Assembly (NCBI GenBank): GCA_964532465.1
Contig: CAZHHX010000006.1
Span: 51,497-115,496 of the forward strand
From: JAPLKB01 sp964532465
Lineage (GTDB): Bacteria; Desulfobacterota; Syntrophorhabdia; Syntrophorhabdales; Syntrophorhabdaceae
Reading direction: 5' to 3'
DNA length: 64,000 nt
Shown: positions 25,580 through 32,411 of the stretch, one piece after another
How positions within the stretch are numbered: the stretch's first letter is position 1
How the letters are laid out: each line of letters starts with the position of its first letter
The notes under the pieces: generated by a model
The model's input: only the letters and a program-made list of their open reading frames with translations
What the model was told of the DNA's origin: nothing
The model's database searches: none
Program-made: the position numbers and the translations under genes

Positions 25580-26866
25580 ATGGAAGATATAAAGGGCATG
25601 TATAAAAAAGTTGTAAAGGATGCGTTTCCTGATACGATCAAAATTGACATGGGCGGTCAGGTGCTTACCTATAGGAAAAAGGTATGGAACATTTATGATG
25701 CTGATGAAAAATGCGACGTTGAGCGCGGCCTAAGATACGGCGACAACCCTGACCAGCCGTCAGCCATGTATGAGCTTGCAAACGGTAATATCGTGCTGGG
25801 AGACGTAAGGTTTTTTGATTATCAGGGCGGGCTTACAAGCAAGGTTGTAGAGCAGGATATGCTCCAGGTCGGAAAGCACCCGGGGAAGATCAACCTTACC
25901 GATGTTGACAACGGCTTGAATATTTTAAAATTCCTCGACAGGAAACCTGCCTGTGCAATTATGAAGCACAATAACCCCTGCGGGGCTGCCTACGGATCAA
26001 CAACGGCGGAAGCATTTGAAAAGGCATTCTGGTGCGACAGGATTGCCGCCTTCGGCGGCGCTGTGGTAACAACAAAGGCTATTAATGTTGAGACAGCAAA
26101 AGCCATGGTTCCCTATTATTTCGAAGTGGTTTGCGCGCCGGATTTTGAAGGCGGCGCCATTGATATACTGAAGAAGTGGAAAAACCTTCGCATACTTCAG
26201 ATCAAAGACATTGACAAACTCCATGAGTATAAGTTCAAGAGGCATATAGATATCAAGTCACTCATGGATGGAGGAATTATCGTCCAGGAATCGCAGCCTT
26301 TTAAGATTAAGGGCAGGGAAGACCTCAAATTGGCAGAAGCCTTATATAAAGGCGAAGCCTATAAGATCAAAAGGGCTCCTACGGAAAAGGAATATGAAGA
26401 TATGCTTTTCGGCTGGTATGTAGAATCAGGAGTCAGTTCAAACTCCGCCCTTTTTGTAAAAGATGAGGCAACGGTAGCAATAGGCACAGGAGAACAGGAC
26501 AGAGTCGGCGTTGTTGAGATTGCCGTATTCAAGGCATATACAAAATTCATGGATAAGGAAGTATTTAAAAAATACGGAGTACCTTATGCGGTTTTCAAGC
26601 TTGAGGCTGAAAAGGGCCTGAGGAAGATGGAGGATCTGATAGAAATAGAGAAATACACAAGAGAGGCAAAGGCCGGGCTCACAGGTTCCGTTGTCGTATC
26701 CGACGGATTTTTCCCCTTCAGGGACGGTGTTGACGCTGCAATAAAGCAGGGTTCTACCGGCGTTGTCCAGCCTGGAGGGTCCGAACGTGACTTTGAAGTG
26801 ATTGAGGCATGCAATGAAGCAGATGTGGCTATGGTTTTTGCAGGACAGAGGCTGTTCAAACATTAA
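25580..26866 (+). CDS. AICAR transformylase-type protein lacking the IMP cyclohydrolase domain
   Basis: 428 residues preceded by AAAGGAGG. It resembles the C-terminal half of PurH: RYGDNPDQPSAMY-type entry (residues 51-63), the catalytic KHNNPCGAA (K-H of AICAR formyl transfer), FGGAVVTTKAIN, GVSSNSALFVKD and the terminal SDGFFPFRDGVDAA and VQPGGS. The N-terminal methylglyoxal-synthase-like cyclohydrolase domain of bifunctional PurH is absent, so ring closure to IMP must be done by another protein. It converts AICAR with 10-formyl-THF to FAICAR in purine synthesis. Structured repeat copy C precedes the gene. Confidence 0.9.
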   Translation: MEDIKGMYKKVVKDAFPDTIKIDMGGQVLTYRKKVWNIYDADEKCDVERGLRYGDNPDQPSAMYELANGNIVLGDVRFFDYQGGLTSKVVEQDMLQVGKHPGKINLTDVDNGLNILKFLDRKPACAIMKHNNPCGAAYGSTTAEAFEKAFWCDRIAAFGGAVVTTKAINVETAKAMVPYYFEVVCAPDFEGGAIDILKKWKNLRILQIKDIDKLHEYKFKRHIDIKSLMDGGIIVQESQPFKIKGREDLKLAEALYKGEAYKIKRAPTEKEYEDMLFGWYVESGVSSNSALFVKDEATVAIGTGEQDRVGVVEIAVFKAYTKFMDKEVFKKYGVPYAVFKLEAEKGLRKMEDLIEIEKYTREAKAGLTGSVVVSDGFFPFRDGVDAAIKQGSTGVVQPGGSERDFEVIEACNEADVAMVFAGQRLFKH

Positions 26867-26871
26867 CAGAA

Positions 26872-26891
26872 AAAAAGTTGTTAAACTTTTT
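26872..26891. terminator. Weak AT-rich hairpin after the transformylase gene
   Basis: AAAAAGTT and AACTTTTT with a GTTA loop form an eight-pair, low-GC stem ending in a T-run five bases after the stop codon. Plausible but weak terminator. Confidence 0.3.
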
Positions 26892-26998
26892 GGCAGTTAG
26901 CTACCTTTCGGCAAACAACCGTGTAGGCATTCATACCACGGAATATAGCCTGCCACCTAAAACCCGGGAGTTGCACATGGCTTATTATAATTGTTGAT

Positions 26999-27008
26999 TT
27001 GTATACAA
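26999..27008. promoter_or_regulatory. Palindromic operator-like site TTGTATACAA
   Basis: A perfect 10-bp palindrome 45 bases upstream of the DUF4412 gene. The GTATAC core is shared with the 16-bp palindrome at 30617-30632. Such sites are typical of GntR-type operators (established), but no regulator is encoded nearby. Confidence 0.3.
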
Positions 27009-27052
27009 TTAGGTGGTACATAAAGTGAGATAATTCAATATTGGAGGACAAC

Positions 27053-27616
27053 ATGAAAAAAGGTTTAATGGTTTTTGGCGGGTTATTTTTGTTTTTATTC
27101 GTTACACTTTCAAGCTCTTTTGCAGTTGAGATTACAGCAGATATGATAACAAAGGAAGGAAAGGTAACGAGAAACGGCAAAATTTATGTAAAGGGCAACA
27201 AGTGCCGTGTGGAAAAAGGAAGCACGCCCCTCTATATAATCGTCAGAGGAGACAAAGGGCTGCTCTGGCAGGTCAATAACGCAGAAAAGACATACATTAA
27301 GGCAGCGCTGACGCCGGACATGAAGCCGACTATCGAGGAAAAAATATTCGGCGAGACAGTGAGAAAACCGGTCGGCGCAGAGACCGTCAACGGTTACGCG
27401 ACAAAGAAGTATGAAATCACCGCAAAAAAGGGTAATAAGACGGAGACCATACAGCAGTGGTTCTCAACAGAATATAATTTCCCCGTTAAAGTTGCCGGTT
27501 CAAACTGGAGCGTGGAGTATAAAAATATCAAGAAAGGCGCTGTTCCCGACAGTCTTTTTGATCTTGCTCCAGGCCTCATAGAGGATACTTCCGAAGTCCC
27601 TGATGTGCTCCATTAG
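27053..27616 (+). CDS. Exported DUF4412-like protein
   Basis: 187 residues from ATG 27053, which is preceded by GGAGG at 27043-27047. A clear signal peptide (GLMVFGGLFLFLFVTLSSSFA) ends near residue 25. The mature protein has the strand pattern of the LolA/DUF4412 group: repeated short beta segments, VKGNKCRVE, GLLWQVN, the GYATKKYEIT motif and a tryptophan-rich strand QQWFSTEYNFPVKV. DUF4412 proteins are periplasmic and uncharacterised. A strong bidirectional-looking terminator follows at 27651-27694. Confidence 0.8.
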   Translation: MKKGLMVFGGLFLFLFVTLSSSFAVEITADMITKEGKVTRNGKIYVKGNKCRVEKGSTPLYIIVRGDKGLLWQVNNAEKTYIKAALTPDMKPTIEEKIFGETVRKPVGAETVNGYATKKYEITAKKGNKTETIQQWFSTEYNFPVKVAGSNWSVEYKNIKKGAVPDSLFDLAPGLIEDTSEVPDVLH

Positions 27617-27650
27617 CAGGAACAATAATCGGTCATAATGCTTAATACGG

Positions 27651-27694
27651 AAGGGCCGGAATTGGGTGTTGTACTCACTGTACCGGCCCTTTTC
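27651..27694 (+). terminator. Rho-independent terminator after the DUF4412 gene
   Basis: AAGGGCCGG (27651-27659) pairs with CCGGCCCTT (27683-27691), with T-rich sequence beyond; loop of 23 bases. Confidence 0.75.
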
Positions 27695-27766
27695 TTCATA
27701 TCATTCAGGAAAACGGAGTGTCAGGCAGGCATAACCTGTCTCATCACATAAAAAAGGGGTTCATAT

Positions 27767-28306
27767 ATGGGCGGAGAAATAAAGAAGAGGCACCATCTCA
27801 AGGCTATGATTTTTGCAGGAGTTGTCCTGATTGTCTCCATATGGTTTATCATGTGGCTCAAGGGACAGGCGGCACAGCAGCCGGTGCCCACCGACAGGGC
27901 AATATATGATGCAAAAACCACCGACTGGAAAAAGTACGGCACTGATCAGGACGGCGATCACTTCTACCGCTTTGACGGATCAGGCAAGGCCTTTCCTGAT
28001 GTCCTGAGTGTAAAAACCAGGCTCATATACAGCAAAGAAGGGAAGAAGGCATATATTGAGAAACGCAGGGCAGCAAAACTTTCAGATCAGGGATTCGATG
28101 AACTCAATTCCAGGACTGTCCTTTACGGACTCAACTGTATCAGCAAGACAAGAGAAATCTGCGTCCTCGAGGTATTTGAACTGACAAAAGAAGGTAAAAC
28201 CCTGGACTATGCCAAGACAGGTTCATATAAAAACTGGAATCAGATTCCTCAGGGAACGGTTTACGATGATCTTCAGAAGATCATATGTCCTGAAAAGAGT
28301 CAATAG
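27767..28306 (+). CDS. Membrane-anchored protein resembling surface-adhesin E domain
   Basis: 179 residues. One N-terminal membrane segment (about 13-32) followed by a domain of about 130 residues with the adhesin-E layout: W-x-Y near 53, a HFYRFDGSGKAF strand, V-x-V-x-R-LIYS, cysteines at about 125, 133 and a final IIC, and NWNQIPQGTVYDDLQ before the last cysteine. That family is common in proteobacteria; Haemophilus adhesin E binds host matrix, but environmental relatives have no known ligand. It is an isolated gene after a terminator. Confidence 0.6.
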   Translation: MGGEIKKRHHLKAMIFAGVVLIVSIWFIMWLKGQAAQQPVPTDRAIYDAKTTDWKKYGTDQDGDHFYRFDGSGKAFPDVLSVKTRLIYSKEGKKAYIEKRRAAKLSDQGFDELNSRTVLYGLNCISKTREICVLEVFELTKEGKTLDYAKTGSYKNWNQIPQGTVYDDLQKIICPEKSQ

Positions 28307-28381
28307 GGAGCGCATAGCAGGGAGTATTTACAGAAGCAAAGGCTTTTTCAGGAACCTTTGGTAAAGAATATTCAGGCAATG

Positions 28382-28477
28382 CTATGCCCTTCTCTTTTTA
28401 TTGATCCAGCGGTAAATCCCATACCCGATCAAAAACATTCCAAATCCGATCCATATAACTTCATATATCAGCATCAT
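28382..28477 (-). CDS. 31-residue membrane miniprotein
   Basis: Starts with a double ATG at 28477 preceded by GGAGG (28484-28488) at ideal spacing and ends at TAG 28384-28382. The product is a single hydrophobic helix (IYEVIWIGFGMFLIGYGIY) closed by a basic tail RWINKKRRA, the layout of a one-pass membrane microprotein with an inside-facing C-terminus. It lies on the same strand as, and 125 bp beyond, the symporter gene but behind that gene's terminator, so it has its own transcript or is read through. Function unknown. Confidence 0.65.
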   Translation of the reverse strand: MMLIYEVIWIGFGMFLIGYGIYRWINKKRRA

Positions 28478-28543
28478 AACAACCTCCGGATATTTTCATC
28501 TTATACTGCTTTTCCTTTTGAATTTAAACAAAACGAATGAAGA

Positions 28544-28572
28544 GAAAAAAGAGGGGCTCGAAAGCCCCTCTT
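28544..28572 (-). terminator. Rho-independent terminator of the symporter gene
   Basis: AAGAGGGGCT (28549-28558), CGAA loop, AGCCCCTCTT (28563-28572); read on the minus strand it is followed by a run of T residues. Ten pairs, strong. Confidence 0.88.
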
Positions 28573-28601
28573 AATGATTATGATTGTTCCGCTATCTTTG
28601 C

Positions 28602-30197
28602 TTAATCATCTGCCTGTTTGCTCCAGAGCATATCAAGAAGCTGTTTTGACGGCGGTTTTGTCATGAAGCTTACGATAAAGTAGATAGCGCCGCAGCTTAA
28701 GACAAGGAACCACTCGTAGCTTCCCATGCCGTACATCTTCTTAAAAAGAACTGACCAGCTCCCGTAGAGGGTGAATATAGTGCCCCAGACCACGCAGGCT
28801 CCGGCGCCCCATTTCGTTGCCCCCTTCCAGAAGTAGGAAATGGCTGTGACAAAGAAGAAGACTGCGCCCATGCCCATTGCCGCCATACCCATGAAGATGG
28901 AAAGGAGCGGAGGCGGATTGACAAGGACGAAATAGAATGGGAGAAAGAGAAAAAGAGCGATAAGGAAATATCCGAGATAGAGCATGCTCTTGTCTGATAC
29001 CTCCGGCTTCCAGAGTTTGATAATATCCTTGGTAACGTTCGCGCTCATAATAAAGACCATTCCTGCAAGGGTCGAAAGAGCTGCGGAGAAAAGCCCTGCC
29101 GTATACGCTGCCAGCATCCATGCCCCGCCCAGTGCATGAGCAAGATAAGGCGCTGCAAGGTCAGCTTTAAAGACATTCGGCTGGCCGTGAATCGTTGCAG
29201 CCTGGAGGAAGCTCGGCCCATAGAGGAGACGCGCTACAAGGCCGTTGCTGGAACAGTCGAGCATTATCGGAATGCCTGTAAAGAGCCATACGACAAATAC
29301 CAGCCACCAGTAGTCCTTCTTAGTGACTTTCTTCATGCCGAGGAACCGGCTCACGTTGTGAGGAAAACCCACAGCCATGGTAAAGAAGATGACCGGCGTG
29401 GCAAGTATGCCGATCCAGCTTGACATGAGCTGGGTAAAACCGAGCTGCGGGAGCTTCGGGTTGATGAGCATCATCAGGTTCGGGTTCTGGGCTGCAAGAC
29501 CGGCGGTTACATTATAAAAACCGCCTGCATGGATAATGGCCCAGAGACCAAGAACTGTGCCGACCACGCAGAATACAAGCCCCTGCAAGGCCATGGCATA
29601 CTGGTTCCCTATATAGCCGCCAAGGACCATATAAAGCCAGGCAATAAAAACCGAGAGCAGAAGGCACCAGAGCGGTGAAAGACCTGTCATGGCAAACCAG
29701 ACAGTGGCGCCCGCTTTTAACTGGCCCACAGAGTAAAGGAAGAGAAAAAAGAGCATTGATACGGCAATAACAGTCTGGAGGCCCTTTGATTCAAATCTCC
29801 TGCCGATTGTTTCAGGAAGTGTTGCTGCACCGAGTTTTTTAGAAAAGTCCCGTGTTTTCAAGGCTCCGAGCCAGATACAGGGAATGATGCCGATAAGGCT
29901 CCAGATGCCGGCAAACCACATGCCGGAAAAACCCAGGGCATAGACAATGCCCGTGCTTCCGCAGAAGGCCCATCCTGAGATGTAGGTAGCAGAGAGCGCG
30001 GCGCCGGTAATGATGGGGCCTAAATCACGTTTTCCGACGAGGTACTCATCAAAGCTGCCCTTGGACATCTTTTTTCTTCCCATAAGGCCGAGGACCACTG
30101 AAATAAGAAGCAGCAGGCCCACAGCAATGCTTCCTGATACAATCATCTCTGTAGTCGGTGTAGGTATCGGTAAGAATTTCAATGCTTGTGGGTTCAT
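28602..30197 (-). CDS. Sodium/solute symporter (SSS family)
   Basis: 531 residues from ATG 30197, which has GGGGGTGG just upstream; the in-frame extension to 30281 lacks a ribosome site and overlaps the small partner gene. About 13 hydrophobic segments. Family marks: the early FDEYLVGKRDLGPIITGAALSATYISGW region containing the sodium-site serines/threonines, and GFPHNVSRFLGMK, typical of the acetate/monocarboxylate-like and pantothenate-like branches. The substrate is not resolved. The 43-residue accessory gene overlaps its start (ATGA), and a strong terminator follows. Confidence 0.92.
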   Translation of the reverse strand: MNPQALKFLPIPTPTTEMIVSGSIAVGLLLLISVVLGLMGRKKMSKGSFDEYLVGKRDLGPIITGAALSATYISGWAFCGSTGIVYALGFSGMWFAGIWSLIGIIPCIWLGALKTRDFSKKLGAATLPETIGRRFESKGLQTVIAVSMLFFLFLYSVGQLKAGATVWFAMTGLSPLWCLLLSVFIAWLYMVLGGYIGNQYAMALQGLVFCVVGTVLGLWAIIHAGGFYNVTAGLAAQNPNLMMLINPKLPQLGFTQLMSSWIGILATPVIFFTMAVGFPHNVSRFLGMKKVTKKDYWWLVFVVWLFTGIPIMLDCSSNGLVARLLYGPSFLQAATIHGQPNVFKADLAAPYLAHALGGAWMLAAYTAGLFSAALSTLAGMVFIMSANVTKDIIKLWKPEVSDKSMLYLGYFLIALFLFLPFYFVLVNPPPLLSIFMGMAAMGMGAVFFFVTAISYFWKGATKWGAGACVVWGTIFTLYGSWSVLFKKMYGMGSYEWFLVLSCGAIYFIVSFMTKPPSKQLLDMLWSKQADD

Positions 30198-30325
30198 TCT
30201 TTCCACCCCCTTGTTACAAGATATGTTCCAATGATGGTAAATAGGAAGGCAAAAGCAAAAACCGAGCCCCATACGTACCATGAAAACATCAATTGTTCAA
30301 CTAAGTTTGGATCCACTGGCTGCAT
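30194..30325 (-). CDS. Small accessory membrane protein of the symporter (43 residues)
   Basis: ATG at 30325 with AAAGGGGGT at good spacing; TGA at 30196-30194 overlaps the symporter ATG. The product has a short acidic N-terminus, one hydrophobic helix (WYVWGSVFAFAFLFTIIGTYLV) and a basic end TRGWKE. Symporter small accessory proteins of this size and position are known next to SSS transporters in other bacteria. The overlap implies coupled 1:1 translation and probably a direct complex. Confidence 0.82.
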   Translation of the reverse strand: MQPVDPNLVEQLMFSWYVWGSVFAFAFLFTIIGTYLVTRGWKE

Positions 30326-30762
30326 GATTAACCCCCTTTCTTTTTTTTTAAATCAACTGCTTGTTTTGTTGTTTTTCACCCCCTTTGAAAATATTTTGAT
30401 TAAAGAAAAAAACGCCATAATTTAAAGGATCTGGCAATGCCCGGTTCAGGAATATATTATCCACGCCCATCAAAACCCTTTCCCTGTCTATTATAATAGC
30501 CTTACCAAGTAAAATGTCAATAAAAAAAATGAGCATTATCACATATGCAGACATTTTATGAATCATAAGTATCTAAATATATTATGTATTGGTATTTAAA
30601 GTCCTGTATGATATTTTGTATACGTGTATACAGAATATCAATGTGTAAAGCATACTCCGTATCATTATCTTGAAACGACATATTCCAAAATACTCAGGCA
30701 GACACCTGATTCTTGGAGGTTTGACAGAATTCTCGCCCGAAGGAGAATCGAAGACAGCTTAT
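30326..30762. other. AT-rich intergenic region upstream of the symporter pair
   Basis: No convincing gene. It holds two G-rich leader patches before the accessory gene, and the perfect palindrome at 30617-30632. The symporter promoter must be here but no consensus stands out. Confidence 0.4.
30617..30632. promoter_or_regulatory. 16-bp perfect palindrome TGTATACGTGTATACA
   Basis: Fully symmetrical site in an AT-rich intergenic region about 290 bp upstream of the symporter accessory gene. It shares the GTATAC half-site with 26999-27008 and looks like a dimeric repressor operator of GntR type. Confidence 0.4.
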
Positions 30763-31245
30763 TTATTGAATTGTTTGTAATGTATCTTCTGCTTTTCCGC
30801 GGACCTCAGCCGACTTGTCGGTCAGTTTCATAATAGACAGTTTTCTTCTTACATCCTCTTTTTGCCTTGTAGGCAGCTCGCTATAAATAGTTATTATTTT
30901 GTCGCATGCTTTAAAAACAATGTCCTGTTCTTTTATGTCAAGAATAATAAGAAGAGTTGATGTATCATCAGGTATTCCGTATTTTTCAATATACTTTTTC
31001 ACATTTGCTACAAAGCTGCCTGACCCGAAAGTTTTATGAATTTTATTATATAATTTTTCATGTTCCAATGTCCCTTTTTCGCCCATAAACAGCTTATCCA
31101 ATGCCTCTTTTCTCCTTGCAACATTCCATCTGTCTTTCGGCAGATCTTTCTTGTATACGGTTTCCTGTCTTCCGTATTGTCTGCTGCTGTCTTTCCTTCT
31201 ATCAATCTCGCGCCAATCAGGTTTTTCATCGTCATAATCGCTCAT
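30763..31245 (-). CDS. Conserved-looking hypothetical cytoplasmic protein
   Basis: 160 residues, hydrophilic. The N-terminal half is highly charged (DYDDEKPDWREIDRRKD) and likely disordered; the second half is helical with a repeat-like alternation (TLLIILDIKEQDIVFKAC, then KLSIMKLTDKSAEVRGKAEDTL) resembling HEAT/armadillo repeats. No signal peptide, no catalytic motif. A GGTGG precedes the ATG. I do not recognise a family; a scaffold role is only a guess. Confidence 0.7.
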   Translation of the reverse strand: MSDYDDEKPDWREIDRRKDSSRQYGRQETVYKKDLPKDRWNVARRKEALDKLFMGEKGTLEHEKLYNKIHKTFGSGSFVANVKKYIEKYGIPDDTSTLLIILDIKEQDIVFKACDKIITIYSELPTRQKEDVRRKLSIMKLTDKSAEVRGKAEDTLQTIQ

Positions 31246-31307
31246 TTTCCACCTTTACGTTTCGGTTCTTATTTGCAACATCCAATCTCTGTCATAGTGG
31301 TCTGATC

Positions 31308-31323
31308 AAGCAGAATTCTGCTT
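31308..31323. repeat. 16-bp perfect palindrome AAGCAGAATTCTGCTT
   Basis: Lies in the 212-bp gap between two minus-strand genes and is followed by a second inverted repeat, CTTATTTT with AAAATAAG (31321-31346), so the two could fold alternatively. Operator or weak terminator. Confidence 0.4.
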
Positions 31324-31457
31324 ATTTTGTTTTATAACTAAAATAAGAATTGAAGCAATCTTCTACCACATATTGATGATGGCATTGCAATTATTATATA
31401 TTCTGCTGTTTGTATATTACAATCAGGATGGATTTTCTTGATGAAACAATTTAAGAT

Positions 31458-31955
31458 TTAATTCTTTCTTGTCCAGAAAGTTTCAACAAGACCCACCTTC
31501 CATGAACCATTCTCTTTGAACATAACTAATATTGCAGGCTTTTCAGCTTTTTTATACTTTATTATTATTTCTCCCTTATTTTTCTCAAATTTACCCGTAT
31601 CCCATTTACTATATTCTAAAACTGTATCAGGGTTAAAATTTTCAAGGAAGCTTTTCCAGTATGCTTTTGATAATGTACCGCCATTATTTAAATCGTTATT
31701 TATATTTTCCCTTGAGTGCACTGTGCCTGCACCAGCTTCTGCTTTATATATATCATCAATGATCACGTCTTTCGATTTTTGGCTAAGTAACGACCATATT
31801 TTGGGATAATTTTTGCTTTTCAATGTTTTAAAAAATGATTCCGCGGAAGAAAGAGCAGCTTCTATATTGCTGTCAAATAACGGTGCCGCATAAGAAAAAG
31901 ACTGACAAAATAAAATTGAGATAAATAAAATATTTATTATAAGCTTTTTTTTCAT
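31458..31955 (-). CDS. Exported hypothetical protein, NTF2-like
   Basis: 165 residues with a signal peptide (KLIINILFISILFCQSFSYA). The mature part begins SAAESFFKTL-like helices (SSAESFFKTLKSKNYPKIW) and ends with strands KAEKPAILVMFKENGSWKVGLVE, the pattern of NTF2-like/DUF4878 domains in which a helix pair packs on a curved sheet. Codon use is AT-rich compared with neighbours. It is the last gene before a terminator-separated break from the YjbE-like gene, on the same strand as the polysaccharide cluster. Role unknown. Confidence 0.72.
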   Translation of the reverse strand: MKKKLIINILFISILFCQSFSYAAPLFDSNIEAALSSAESFFKTLKSKNYPKIWSLLSQKSKDVIIDDIYKAEAGAGTVHSRENINNDLNNGGTLSKAYWKSFLENFNPDTVLEYSKWDTGKFEKNKGEIIIKYKKAEKPAILVMFKENGSWKVGLVETFWTRKN

Positions 31956-31961
31956 GTTAAC

Positions 31962-32003
31962 AAAAAATAAAAGGCTGGAAAAACTCTCGCTCTTCCAGCC
32001 TTT
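31962..32003 (-). terminator. Rho-independent terminator after the YjbE-like gene
   Basis: AAAGGCTGGA (31970-31979) pairs with TCCAGCCTTT (31994-32003) on either side of a 14-base loop; on the minus strand a T-rich tail follows. Confidence 0.8.
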
Positions 32004-32017
32004 TCCTGTATTCGTAA

Positions 32018-32287
32018 TTAATGGTGCGTAGTTGTTGCGTGTGTTGTTGTTGAGCTGCTGCTGCTTGAAGATGCCGCTGCAATACCGGCTGCTACTGCTG
32101 CTGCGCCGACTGCTACCGCTGCTATTGTGCCCGCGCCGATACCTGCTGCTGCTCCTGCTCCTGCTCCTGCTCCTGCTGCTGCTGCACCGCCGCCTTCAGC
32201 AGCCTGCGCAAAAGTTACGGAAGGGATCACAAGGCCGATAATTAATAGGACTGCTACCAATAAACCAAAAACGCCTTTCATTCTCAT
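32018..32287 (-). CDS. Secreted Gly/Ala-rich small protein with Ser/Thr/His tail (YjbE-like)
   Basis: 89 residues. A standard signal peptide (GVFGLLVAVLLIIGLVIPSVTFA) is followed by a low-complexity body: a Gly/Ala stretch (partly encoded by tandem GCTCCT units on the plus strand, 32149-32174), an AV/GA-rich hydrophobic section and a run of seven serines followed by TTTHATTTHH. The layout resembles Escherichia coli YjbE, the small secreted protein of the yjbEFGH exopolysaccharide operon, and the next gene upstream is a YjbH homologue. Sequence is too low in complexity for a firm homology claim. Likely extracellular matrix or export helper. Confidence 0.7.
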   Translation of the reverse strand: MRMKGVFGLLVAVLLIIGLVIPSVTFAQAAEGGGAAAAGAGAGAGAAAGIGAGTIAAVAVGAAAVAAGIAAASSSSSSSTTTHATTTHH

Positions 32288-32411
32288 ACTCTCACCTCTC
32301 TTTATTTTTTAGTTGTGAATCCTAAAAGCTGTATTGATTGGGAGTGCATTTCTTTTTTATCCCCCTCATCCTTGTTTAATATGTATATTAGCATATATAT
32401 ATTATGATTGT

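Noticed and set aside
11453..30822. Shared GCCGACTTGTCGGT at 11453-11466 and 30809-30822
   Set aside because: The second copy is coding (TDKSAEV of the hypothetical protein) and two copies of a short palindrome are within chance; not claimed as a repeat family.
30624..30833. Plus-strand 69-codon frame
   Set aside because: It starts at a GTG inside the palindrome, lacks a Shine-Dalgarno and runs into the antisense of a good minus-strand gene.
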